Of a stretch of DNA of 64,000 nt, positions 1-7,377 are shown piece by piece. The notes under the pieces were generated by a model, which had not been told where the DNA came from, ran no database searches, and was given only the letters and a program-made list of their open reading frames with translations. The position numbers were made by a program, and so were the translations under genes. Origin of the DNA: Halotalea alkalilenta DSM 17697 (lineage in GTDB: Bacteria > Pseudomonadota > Gammaproteobacteria > Pseudomonadales > Halomonadaceae); assembly GCF_000621205.1 (NCBI RefSeq), contig NZ_KK211233.1:84537-148536 (forward strand), read 5' to 3'. Positions within the stretch are counted from its first letter, which is position 1. Each line of letters opens with the position of its first letter.

Positions 1-164
1 TCCACTTCCGTGAGCTGGGCATCCCCGGGGTGGTGATAGGTCCTGGCGATCTGGGCGTGGCCCACCAGCCGGACGAGTTCGTGCCGATCGATGAGCTCGA
101 GTCTGCGGTCGGGATCTATGCCGAGATCGCCCGCCGGCTGCTGCCCGTGGAGCCACGAGGCTGA
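1..164 (+). CDS. M20-family deacylase/peptidase (ArgE/DapE type), C-terminal fragment
   Basis: The reading frame from base 3 is open from the window edge to a TGA at 162-164 and encodes about 53 residues. The segment GPGDLGVAHQPDEFVPIDEL is the conserved C-terminal signature of M20 zinc-dependent deacylases (acetylornithine deacetylase, succinyl-diaminopimelate desuccinylase and relatives), where the His helps bind the metal pair. The tail then runs as a helix ending in a basic stretch. Its stop codon overlaps the ATG of the next gene (TGATG), so it is the upstream member of the same operon. The start and metal site lie outside the window, so the acyl-amino-acid substrate cannot be read. Confidence 0.85.
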   Translation, partial: HFRELGIPGVVIGPGDLGVAHQPDEFVPIDELESAVGIYAEIARRLLPVEPRG

Positions 165-1297
165 TGCGCGCACGTCTGTTCGCGGCGCGCCTGCACTATG
201 TGCCTGGGCTCGAGCTCCACACTGCGGCCTCCGGCGCGGTGGCGGCGCTCGACGAGCGCTATCTGCTGATCGAGGACGACCAGGGCGGATGGGGCCTGGG
301 TGGGATCAGGGCCAATATCGAATATCTCAGCGGCGTTCCGGTAGCGCGGCTCGATGGGCTGCTGCGCGACTCCTTCGACTGGTGGCAGGCGCAGCCGAGC
401 GCCGAGCAGGCGCTGGTATCGCTTGCGGGCACCGGCTGGCCTGCGCTGTTGCGCACCCTGGCTGAGCAGGCGCTGCTCGATCTCATCGCCCGGCGCGCAG
501 GCGTCGCGCTCGCCGAGCTGATCGCCGAGCGCGCCGGGCTCGAGGCGCCGGTGCTGTCGGAGCGTATGTGCCTCGACAGCAACCAGACGCTGTTCTGGCA
601 GAGCGAGGCGTCCTTGTTCGAGCGTGCCGTGGCCTACGCCGACGCGGGTTTTCACGAGCTCAAGCTGCGCGTCGGGATCGAGGATGTCGCGACCGACCTG
701 CGCAGGCTCGAGCGGCTGCGGGCGCTGCTCGGCGATCGTGTCCGCCTGGCGGTCGACGTCAACGGCCAGTGGTCGCTGAGCGAAGCGCAGGCTTGCCTGC
801 CTGCGCTTGCCGAGCTCGGCGTGGCCTACGTCGAACAACCGCTTCCCGCCTGCGCCTGGGAACAGATGGCGACGCTCGCCGCCGGCACCGAGCTGACCCT
901 GCTGCTCGACGAGGCGCTGGTCGATTCGCACTCGCTCGCCCGGCTCGACACCCTGCCGGCCAACGTCGGCGGCCATCTCAAGCTGGTCAAGCTGGGCGGG
1001 CCGCAGGCGCTGGTCGAGGCGGCGCTCACCCTGCGCGACCAGGGGCGGGCGCTGATGATCGGCCAGATGAACGAAGGAGCGCTCGCCACCGCCGCCTGCG
1101 CCCACTGCGCGCTCGCGCTGAATGAAACCGCAGGTGAGCTCTATGGCGCCTTCGGTCTGATCGACGAGCCCTTTGCGCTGCTCGACTACCACCAGGGGCG
1201 CTTGCGCCTTCCCATCGGCCACGGCCTTGGCGTCGAGCGTGAGGCGTTCGACCAGGCAGGGCGATGCAACCCAAGTTTCGAGGAGATCAAGCGATGA
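164..1297 (+). CDS. enolase-superfamily enzyme (muconate-lactonizing/mandelate racemase type), KxR variant
   Basis: This 377-residue protein has the enolase-superfamily layout: an N-terminal capping domain (about 1-120) and a TIM barrel. Metal ligands are visible as D198 (DVNG), E224 (EQP) and D249 (LLDE). A lysine on the sixth strand (HLK, K273) matches the acid/base Lys of the MLE subgroup, which includes dipeptide epimerases and N-acylamino-acid racemases. The second-strand motif, normally KxK, reads K167-L-R169, so the usual catalytic Lys is Arg. The start overlaps the stop of the M20 gene and its own stop overlaps the next start. Family membership is firm; substrate and reaction (racemisation, epimerisation or dehydration) are open, and the Arg argues against a simple two-base racemase. 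Confidence 0.85.
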   Translation: MRARLFAARLHYVPGLELHTAASGAVAALDERYLLIEDDQGGWGLGGIRANIEYLSGVPVARLDGLLRDSFDWWQAQPSAEQALVSLAGTGWPALLRTLAEQALLDLIARRAGVALAELIAERAGLEAPVLSERMCLDSNQTLFWQSEASLFERAVAYADAGFHELKLRVGIEDVATDLRRLERLRALLGDRVRLAVDVNGQWSLSEAQACLPALAELGVAYVEQPLPACAWEQMATLAAGTELTLLLDEALVDSHSLARLDTLPANVGGHLKLVKLGGPQALVEAALTLRDQGRALMIGQMNEGALATAACAHCALALNETAGELYGAFGLIDEPFALLDYHQGRLRLPIGHGLGVEREAFDQAGRCNPSFEEIKR

Positions 1298-2466
1298 ACG
1301 AACGTCCCTATCCAGGCCTCTCGCTCCAGGCCCGCGAGGCCACCTTTGCTGCCGAGGTGTACGCGCAGCGCCAGCGCGCGGCCCGAGAGGGCATGCAAGC
1401 ACGCGGCATCGACGTGCTGATCGTCACTGGGCCTGAGAATCTCTGCTACCTCACCGGCCAGCAGACGCCGGGCTACTACACCTTCCAGGCTTTGGTACTG
1501 CCGCTCGAAGGTGAGCCGAGCTTCATCGTTCGCCGCCTCGAGGCGATGAACTGTCGCGCCAACACTTATCTCGAACGGCTCATCGAGTACGACGACGGCA
1601 TCGACCCGCTCGAGCTGCTCTGCGCCGAAGCAGCGGCGAAGGGCGGCAGGGTGGCGATCGACAAGCGCAGCTGGTTCATGCCGATCGTCACCTTCGAGGC
1701 GCTGGTCGCGCGGCTCGGCGATCTGAGCGACGGCGCCGGTATCGTCGAGGCGCTGCGCGCGGTGAAAAGCGCAGAAGAGATCGCACGGATCGAGCGCGCC
1801 GCCGGCTACGTCGACGCCGGTATGCGCGCGGGGCTTGCTGCGATCCGCGAGGGCGCCGACGAGAACGCACTGGTCGCGGCGATGATGCAGGCGGCGATCG
1901 CTGCGGGCTCGGAGTATCTCGGCATGGAGCCCTTGGTCTCCAGCGGCGAGCGCAGCGGCGTGCCCCACGGTACCTGGCGCCGCCGGCGTCTGGCCAGGCA
2001 CGACCCGGTGTTCCTCGAGCTCGCCGCCTGCCACGACCGCTACCACGCGGTGATGATGCGTTCGGCCTGGCTCGGCGAGCCGCCGGCGCTCGCCCAGCGG
2101 ATGATGGCGAGCTGCCAGGAGGCGCTCGCCGCCGCGCTCGAAGCGCTCAAGCCGGGCAATACCTGTGCCGACGTGCACCGCGCCGCGCAGCGGGTCATCG
2201 ACCGCGACGGCTTCACCGACAACTACCGCAAGCGCACCGGCTACAGCGTTGGTCTCGCCTTCGCTCCCGACTGGGGCGAATGGCAGGTGGCGAGCCTGTT
2301 CGAGGGCATCGACCGACCGCTGGAGCCGGGCATGGTGTTCCACATCCCGCCGGCGCTGCGCGACTACGGCCGCTTCACCGTCGGCGTCAGCGAGACTGCC
2401 GTGGTCACCGAGCATGGCCACCGGGTGCTCGGCAAGCTGCCGCGCGATCTGCAGGTGGTCGACTGA
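1294..2466 (+). CDS. M24-family hydrolase without metal ligands, ectoine-hydrolase (DoeA)/creatinase-like
   Basis: Start chosen at the ATG in the ATGA overlap with the preceding gene, with AGGAGA at 1281-1286; this gives 390 residues. The fold is an N-terminal creatinase domain (about 1-155) and a C-terminal pita-bread domain. Comparison with aminopeptidase P suggests that most metal ligands are gone: the first Asp is E242, the second lies in HAVMMR, the metal His region reads RTGYSVGLAFAPDWGEW, and the IEP Glu is replaced (HIPP). H225 and E367 remain. Loss of metal and the GYSxGLxxxPDWGE block are typical of ectoine hydrolase, a cyclic-amidine hydrolase; creatinase is also metal-independent. 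A C-N bond hydrolase is therefore more likely than a peptidase. The neighbours do not match the known ectoine pathway, so the substrate remains unassigned. Confidence 0.8.
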   Translation: MNERPYPGLSLQAREATFAAEVYAQRQRAAREGMQARGIDVLIVTGPENLCYLTGQQTPGYYTFQALVLPLEGEPSFIVRRLEAMNCRANTYLERLIEYDDGIDPLELLCAEAAAKGGRVAIDKRSWFMPIVTFEALVARLGDLSDGAGIVEALRAVKSAEEIARIERAAGYVDAGMRAGLAAIREGADENALVAAMMQAAIAAGSEYLGMEPLVSSGERSGVPHGTWRRRRLARHDPVFLELAACHDRYHAVMMRSAWLGEPPALAQRMMASCQEALAAALEALKPGNTCADVHRAAQRVIDRDGFTDNYRKRTGYSVGLAFAPDWGEWQVASLFEGIDRPLEPGMVFHIPPALRDYGRFTVGVSETAVVTEHGHRVLGKLPRDLQVVD

Positions 2467-3650
2467 TGCAAGATATCGCCGCGATCCTCCATCCCCCTGG
2501 CCGCTTCGAGCTGGCCGCGCGCGCGGCCGCGCTCTGGCTTGCGCGTGAGGGAGGCGAGCGGCGGGTGGCCAGGCTCGATGGCTTGGGAGCGGATGCAACG
2601 CTCGAGCCGCCCGCGCGGCAGTTCGTCACCGCCGACGGACGACTGGTCGACAACGGTTGGCTGTGGCTCGAGCGCGCGTCGCTGCGATCGACCGAAGCCG
2701 CAGACCAGGGCACCGATACCGGCTCGTCGGCGCTGCTGCTCGGCGAATACCGCCAGGCGGCGCTGGTGGCGAGCGCGGAAGAGACCTCGGGTCTAGCCCG
2801 GGTCGAACCGCTCGGTGATCGCTGGCGACTGGTCGATCAAGCCGGGAGGCTGGTGCTCGATGGCAGCCGCGACCGCTACGACAGGCCGTGCCTGCGCGGG
2901 GAGGCCGGGCAGGGGAGGGATCGAACGCCGGTCAGGGTCGCCTTGATCGGTGAGCGCGATCACCTGCGCGAGGTCTATCCGGCCAACCAGGCGGCGCTGG
3001 GAGATGCCGCCGATCGGCTGGGCGTTACCGTCGAGGTGCGTATCGTCTCTGCGCTGGGTCTCGAACGTGGAGACGCGAAGTCACTGCTCGGCGAGGTCGA
3101 CGCGCTGGTGCTGCCGGGAGGGTGCGACGGTCGCCAGATCGAGGGGCAGATCCTGCTCGCCGGGCTTGCGCTTGCGCTGCAAGTGCCGACCCTTGGGCTC
3201 TGCTTCGGGATGCAGAGCATGGCCACCGCAGTGATCCGCGACCGCCTGGGTCACCTCGAGGCGGTGCTCGAGGAGCTCGACCCCGAGGCACCGGTGCATA
3301 GCTTCATCGCGCTGCGCGACCAGCGTGGCGCACAGCGACACCGTTTGGGGAGTGCCACTTCCCGGCTGCGCCCCGGCAGCCGGGTCGCCAATTTCCACGC
3401 GGCCCACACGATTGTCGAGCGAATGAATCACCGCTATCGCCTCGCACCGCGCTGGCACGACCCGCTCGAAACGGCCGGCATCTCGATCAGCGCCTGGTCG
3501 ATGGACGATCCCGCCATTACCGACGCGATCGAGGCGCGAGGCGATGCGTTCTTCGTCGGCATCCAGGGCCATCCCGAGCTTTCGAGCAGCGCGCGCCATC
3601 CTCATCCCAGCTTCATCGCCCTGCTCGAGGCGGCGCTGGCGCGCCGCTGA
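2466..3650 (+). CDS. class I glutamine amidotransferase-like protein with novel N-terminal region (CTP-synthase GATase type)
   Basis: Start at the ATG overlapping the stop of the M24 gene (TGATG), giving 394 residues. The C-terminal half (about 155-394) resembles the glutaminase domain of CTP synthase: an oxyanion-type LPGG (217-220), nucleophile C246 in GLCFGMQ, an ERMNHRY block near 318-324, and H369/E371 in GHPE. The catalytic triad is therefore intact. The first 150 residues are not a CTP synthetase domain: no P-loop is present and I recognise no family there. In PyrG the ammonia acts on a bound nucleotide; here it could act on a partner from the operon, or the domain may hydrolyse a gamma-glutamyl bond as C26 peptidases do. 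Its fixed place in an overlapping catabolic operon is the main functional clue. Confidence 0.75.
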   Translation: MQDIAAILHPPGRFELAARAAALWLAREGGERRVARLDGLGADATLEPPARQFVTADGRLVDNGWLWLERASLRSTEAADQGTDTGSSALLLGEYRQAALVASAEETSGLARVEPLGDRWRLVDQAGRLVLDGSRDRYDRPCLRGEAGQGRDRTPVRVALIGERDHLREVYPANQAALGDAADRLGVTVEVRIVSALGLERGDAKSLLGEVDALVLPGGCDGRQIEGQILLAGLALALQVPTLGLCFGMQSMATAVIRDRLGHLEAVLEELDPEAPVHSFIALRDQRGAQRHRLGSATSRLRPGSRVANFHAAHTIVERMNHRYRLAPRWHDPLETAGISISAWSMDDPAITDAIEARGDAFFVGIQGHPELSSSARHPHPSFIALLEAALARR

Positions 3651-3707
3651 GCCGGCCTGCGCGCGTTCGCCGATCGATTTCTCCAACCCTGCAATGGAAC
3701 ACTATCG

Positions 3708-4631
3708 ATGACTTCGAACCATCCCCTGGCCCCGCGTATCGAGGGCCTGTTCAACATCTGCGTCACCCCCTTCGATGACCGCGGCGAGCTGGACCGCGCA
3801 GCGTTCGAGCTCAACCTCGAGCGTGCGATCGGCCACGGCTACGACGGCATCCTGATCGGCGGCACCTATGGGGAGTTCGCCGCGCAGACCACCCGCGAGC
3901 GCGCCGAGCTCTTCACCGCGGCGATGGCGGTCGTCGACGGCCGGCTGCCGGTGCTGCTGTGCGCCGCATCGGGCGACGCGCGCGAGGCTTGCGAGCTCAC
4001 CGAGCTCGCCGGTCGGCTCGGCGGCCTGCCGATGCTCACGCCACCCTATGCCTGCGAGATCACCTTCGAGCACACCGAGGCCTACTTCGCCGAACTCGCC
4101 GCCCGCAGCGCCACCGGGGTGATGATCTACAACGCCCCCGGCGTCGGCGCGACGCTGAGCCCGGCTGAGATCGAGCGATTGGCCGCGATCGACGGCGTGG
4201 TCGCGCTCAAGCAGGGGGAGCTCTCGCCGACCAGCGTCGATCGCCTGCTCCATCGCCTGCAGCCCAGGCTCAAGATCATCGCCGCCTCCGACCTGTCGAT
4301 GGTCTCGACGCTCAGTGCCGGCGTGGATGGAGTGAGCAGCACCAATAGCTGCGCGCTTCCCGAGCTGATCAAGGCGATTTTCGACGCCACTCGCGTGGGG
4401 CGGCTCGACCAGGCCCGCGCCCTGCACCAGGCGTGGTTCCCGCTGCGCGAACTGTGCCGTCGCTTCGGCCAGCCGCAGACTACCAAGGCGATGATGCGCC
4501 TGCGTGGCTGGCGTGTCGGCGGCGTGCGTGCCCCATTGCGCGACCTCGACGCCGCCCAGCTGGCCGAACTGAGCGCCGTTTTCGCTGACTTCCGCCGCCA
4601 GCCGCTGATCGAACCCCTGCTGGTGGATTGA
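3708..4631 (+). CDS. dihydrodipicolinate synthase/N-acetylneuraminate lyase family aldolase
   Basis: A 307-residue class I aldolase of the DapA/NanA family. The GGTYGE motif (51-56) binds the substrate carboxylate, Y141 (IYNAPG) is the catalytic Tyr, and K168 (ALKQG) is the Schiff-base Lys. Members form or split a bond between pyruvate and an aldehyde. True dapA usually sits in another context and is near 292 residues, and this gene is last in an operon of a deacylase, enolase-type enzyme, amidine hydrolase-like protein and amidotransferase, so a 2-oxo-acid lyase or synthase step in that pathway is more likely than lysine synthesis. The gap to the previous gene is 57 bases, the only non-overlapping junction of the operon. 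Confidence 0.85.
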   Translation: MTSNHPLAPRIEGLFNICVTPFDDRGELDRAAFELNLERAIGHGYDGILIGGTYGEFAAQTTRERAELFTAAMAVVDGRLPVLLCAASGDAREACELTELAGRLGGLPMLTPPYACEITFEHTEAYFAELAARSATGVMIYNAPGVGATLSPAEIERLAAIDGVVALKQGELSPTSVDRLLHRLQPRLKIIAASDLSMVSTLSAGVDGVSSTNSCALPELIKAIFDATRVGRLDQARALHQAWFPLRELCRRFGQPQTTKAMMRLRGWRVGGVRAPLRDLDAAQLAELSAVFADFRRQPLIEPLLVD

Positions 4632-4652
4632 GCCCAGCCATCGCCCACTGCC

Positions 4653-4681
4653 ATCGCCTCGCGGCGCCGCCGCGAGGCGAT
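4653..4681. terminator. hairpin terminator between convergent genes
   Basis: A perfect 13-bp stem (arms 4653-4665 and 4669-4681, loop GCC) lies between the aldolase stop and the convergent aminotransferase stop. On the plus strand it is followed by GTTCGTTTCT, a weak U-tract. It probably ends the five-gene operon and may act in both directions. Confidence 0.7.
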
Positions 4682-4703
4682 GTTCGTTTCTATCGCATTG
4701 ATT

Positions 4704-5912
4704 TCAGTCCAGCCGCGCGCAGCACTCCGCCAGCCGGGCCAGCGCCTCGCGCAGCCGCGCGCTCGGTTGGCCGTAGGCCAGGCGCAGGTAGGGGGAGAGT
4801 CCGAAGGCCGTGCCAGGCACGACGCCGACCCCGGCCGAGGCGGCGAAATGGTCGGCGACCATCTGGTCGTTCTCCAGCCGCAGGCCCTGCGGGGAACGCT
4901 TGCCGATCAGCCCGGCGCAGTCGACGTAGAGATAGAACGCCCCTTGGGGCGTGGCGCAGTCGAGCCCATCGATCGCGCGGATGCCTTCGACCATCAGGTC
5001 ACGACGGCGGCGCAGCCGCTCGAGCCGCTCGGGAAGGAAGTCGAGAGGCGCTTCGAGCGCGGCCTGGGCGGCCGCCTGGCACATGCTGGCGGGATTGGTG
5101 GTGCTCTGCGACTGCAGCCGGCCGATCGCCTCGATCAGCCATTCGGGGCCGGTGGCGTAGCCGATTCGCCAGCCGGTCATCGAGTAGGCCTTGGAGACCC
5201 CGTTGAGCGTGAGGATGCGCTCGGCGAGATCAGGGCGCAGCCCCGCCGGGGTGAAGAACTCGCCCTCGAAGACGAGATGTTCGTAGATGTCATCGGCGAG
5301 CAGCAGCGTTCGCGGCGCCTCGGCGAACACCTCGAGCAGCGCCTCGAGCTCGGCACGGGTGTAGACCGCGCCGCTCGGGTTGTTCGGCGAATTTAGGATC
5401 AGCCAGCGCGTACGCGGGGTCAGGGCCGCGCGCAAGGCGTCGGCGGTGAGCTTGAAGCCCTCTTCGGCGCTGGTGGGCAGGATCCGCGCAGTGGCGCCGG
5501 TCAAGGCGACGATGTCCGGATAGGAGACCCAGTAGGGCGCGGGTATCAGCACCTCGTCGCCCGGTGACAGGGTCGCCAGCATCGCGTTGAACACGATCTG
5601 CTTGCCGCCGACGGCCACCAGTACCCGCTCGGGCGAGGTATCGATGCCGTTGTCGCGGGAGAACTTGGCGCATACCGCACGTTTCAGCGCTTCGGTGCCG
5701 GTGACCGCGGTGTACTTGGTATCGTCGCGCTCGATGGCATCGATGCCGGCACGCTTGGCCACCTCTGGGGAGGGGAAGTCGAGCTCTCCCTCGCCGAGGT
5801 CGATCACGTCGACGCCTTCGGCGCGACGCTTGCGCATCAGTGCGGAGACCATGGCGGTGGGGGATTGGCGCAGGGTGGCCATGCGCGGGGCCAACAGGGA
5901 TTCGGGATTCAC
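4704..5912 (-). CDS. pyridoxal-phosphate aminotransferase, aspartate aminotransferase subgroup Ib
   Basis: A 402-residue fold-type I aminotransferase. N178 (NNPSG), Y210 (DDIYEHL) and the Schiff-base Lys K241 (NGVSKAYSMTGWRIGY) are present, and the C-terminal carboxylate-binding Arg sits in LRLAYG. The GWRIGY block and length fit the Ib aspartate/aromatic group. It would move an amino group between an amino acid and a 2-oxo acid in the cytosol. The start is a GTG; a start 10 codons later (ATG) is possible, but the N-terminal LLAPRMATLRQSP is typical of the family. It is transcribed alone from a good promoter about 70 bases upstream, and converges on the first operon. The preferred substrate cannot be read. 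Confidence 0.85.
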   Translation of the reverse strand: MNPESLLAPRMATLRQSPTAMVSALMRKRRAEGVDVIDLGEGELDFPSPEVAKRAGIDAIERDDTKYTAVTGTEALKRAVCAKFSRDNGIDTSPERVLVAVGGKQIVFNAMLATLSPGDEVLIPAPYWVSYPDIVALTGATARILPTSAEEGFKLTADALRAALTPRTRWLILNSPNNPSGAVYTRAELEALLEVFAEAPRTLLLADDIYEHLVFEGEFFTPAGLRPDLAERILTLNGVSKAYSMTGWRIGYATGPEWLIEAIGRLQSQSTTNPASMCQAAAQAALEAPLDFLPERLERLRRRRDLMVEGIRAIDGLDCATPQGAFYLYVDCAGLIGKRSPQGLRLENDQMVADHFAASAGVGVVPGTAFGLSPYLRLAYGQPSARLREALARLAECCARLD

Positions 5913-5955
5913 GAAAGAGTCGCTCGTATTGGTCTTGTGGCGGAGAAATGATGCG

Positions 5956-5977
5956 AGGCGCCGAGCAAGCGGCGCCT
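5956..5977 (-). promoter_or_regulatory. 5'-end hairpin in aminotransferase leader
   Basis: Arms 5956-5963 and 5970-5977 are perfectly complementary (8 bp, loop of 6). Given the promoter at 5985-6012, transcription should start at about 5976-5978, so the mRNA would begin with this stem. Such a 5' stem commonly stabilises RNA; no specific regulator is implied. Confidence 0.4.
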
Positions 5978-5984
5978 TCGAGCT

Positions 5985-6012
5985 ATTGTACGTTTTTGAT
6001 AAAAAAATACAA
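5985..6012 (-). promoter_or_regulatory. sigma70-type promoter of the aminotransferase gene
   Basis: Read on the minus strand, TTGTAT (6007-6012) and TACAAT (5985-5990) are separated by 16 bases, close to the sigma70 consensus. This is the only AT-rich island nearby. The same bases form an imperfect inverted repeat (TTGTA...TACAA), so a dimeric regulator could also bind here. Confidence 0.65.
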
Positions 6013-6203
6013 AACTGAGCGATGTTCGCCCGCCGATCGAGGGCTTCTCCGACTGCTCCGTCATGGCCGGCTACAATGGAGAGCGTCCGGCTGCGTGCTC
6101 ACCGCAGCCTCGCGGGTCGAAAAAAAGGGCAGGCGGCGAAGGTTCGGCACCGCCGGGCCTGGCGTCGACCGCAAACTCAGCTGGGTGACCAGGAGCCGCT
6201 TCG

Positions 6204-6647
6204 ATGGACGATGCATCCCCTATCGACCACCGCCGCCATCCCGAGCGCTACCGCATCGGGCGTGGAGAGCAGGGGGTGATGAATGTCGAGCCCTACAAGA
6301 GCGAGCTGCTGGTGCACTGGCGGTTCAAGACGCCGGAGCTCGCGCGGGCATCCGCCGCTAAGCTCGAGGAGATGTTCGCCGCCTACAAGGCCGCGGGCGA
6401 CTTCGTCGGTATGGACATGGCGCGGAAGTACCTGCAGATGGGCTATACCCGCTCGCGCCGCTATGCCAAGCGCCCGTCGGGGCGCAAGTACGATGCCGAG
6501 GGGGCGCTGCTGCCGATCGGCGAGGAGGACCCCGTCAAGGCGGAGTCGGCACGAATCTTCCACGCGGCCTGGCAGCGGGTGCGCGAGGACCGCGAATACC
6601 TGTCGATGAAAAAGCAGCACCGAGAGCGCTACGAGCGCGGCCGATGA
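6204..6647 (+). CDS. DUF4385 domain protein
   Basis: A 147-residue soluble protein with AGGAG at 6190-6194 nine bases before the ATG. The blocks GRGEQGVMNVEPYKSELL, HWRF and FVGMDMARKYLQMGYTRSRR are those of the DUF4385 family, whose function is unknown. There is no signal peptide or membrane segment, and the C-terminus is highly basic. It stands alone, converging on the TetR gene with only three bases between the stops. A nucleic-acid-related role could be guessed from the basic surface, but nothing in the sequence proves it. Confidence 0.8.
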   Translation: MDDASPIDHRRHPERYRIGRGEQGVMNVEPYKSELLVHWRFKTPELARASAAKLEEMFAAYKAAGDFVGMDMARKYLQMGYTRSRRYAKRPSGRKYDAEGALLPIGEEDPVKAESARIFHAAWQRVREDREYLSMKKQHRERYERGR

Positions 6648-6650
6648 GGG

Positions 6651-7247
6651 TCAGGACGCCGACGTCACGCTCTTTCGCCGTCGTCTGCGCGGCGCTTGTG
6701 CCAAGCAGGCATCCAGCCAGTATTCGACCTGTTCGGGCGTGGGCGGTCGAGGGGCGAACAGGAGCCGATAGACCAACGGGGCAACCAGGGCGTCGACCAG
6801 TAGATCGATCGGCGGCGTCGTCTCGCCGCGGCGCTTGGCGCGCGCCAAAAGCCGATCGAGGCGCTGGGTGAGCAGCGCAGCACAGCGCTGAGGGCAATCG
6901 TCGGCCTGGCTCGAGACCACGTCTCGCAGCAGATCGCGGCCGAGCGGCGAGCCTACCTCGTCCATATAGGCCTGTGCCCAGGCGAGCAGGTCTCCCCTCA
7001 GGCTGCCGGTGTCCTCGGGGAGTGTCTCGGGGCGCATCTGCTCGAGGGCGACGTCGCCGAGCAGAGTGGCGAGATCTCCCCAGCGGCGATAGAGCGTCGA
7101 GGGAGTGACTCCCGCGCGCTGGGAGATTTGCGGGACGGTCAGCGCCTCGCGCGGCTGTTCGTCGAGCAGCTCGCGCACCGCTCGATGCACTGCCGCCTGG
7201 ATTCTTGCGCTGCGCCCGCCTGTGCGTATACCTAACGTCTTGTTCAT
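6651..7247 (-). CDS. TetR-family transcriptional regulator
   Basis: Start chosen at the ATG giving MNKTLGIRTGGRSARIQ (198 residues), where TetR proteins usually begin. The N-terminal helix-turn-helix spans about 14-60 (SQRAGVTPSTLYRRWGDLATLL). The C-terminal ligand domain ends in a very basic tail. It is divergent from a LysR gene and shares a 130-base spacer holding a perfect inverted repeat (7268-7280) 21 bases upstream of this start, a reasonable operator for autorepression. No efflux pump lies beside it, so its target is unclear. Confidence 0.85.
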   Translation of the reverse strand: MNKTLGIRTGGRSARIQAAVHRAVRELLDEQPREALTVPQISQRAGVTPSTLYRRWGDLATLLGDVALEQMRPETLPEDTGSLRGDLLAWAQAYMDEVGSPLGRDLLRDVVSSQADDCPQRCAALLTQRLDRLLARAKRRGETTPPIDLLVDALVAPLVYRLLFAPRPPTPEQVEYWLDACLAQAPRRRRRKSVTSAS

Positions 7248-7267
7248 GATCGAAAGGCTAGCACAAG

Positions 7268-7280
7268 TTGATTGCATCAA
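7268..7280. promoter_or_regulatory. candidate operator, 13-bp palindrome between tetR- and lysR-type genes
   Basis: TTGAT-TGC-ATCAA is a perfect inverted repeat with 5-bp arms. It also satisfies the T-N11-A rule of LysR sites. It lies between the divergent starts, closer to the TetR gene. Confidence 0.4.
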
Positions 7281-7377
7281 TGGCATCAGGCCGAGGGTCG
7301 AATTTAAAGCCGATTTTCAGGCGAAGCGGTGCGCTTGGCTTATCCACTCGCTCCGCCCTCCGAGACAGGAAATGCCC

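Noticed and set aside
1294..2466. Xaa-Pro aminopeptidase
   Set aside because: Most of the metal ligands required for peptidase activity are replaced.
6071..6076. TACAAT as a -10 box for the DUF4385 gene
   Set aside because: No -35 hexamer at a suitable distance; too weak to list as a promoter.
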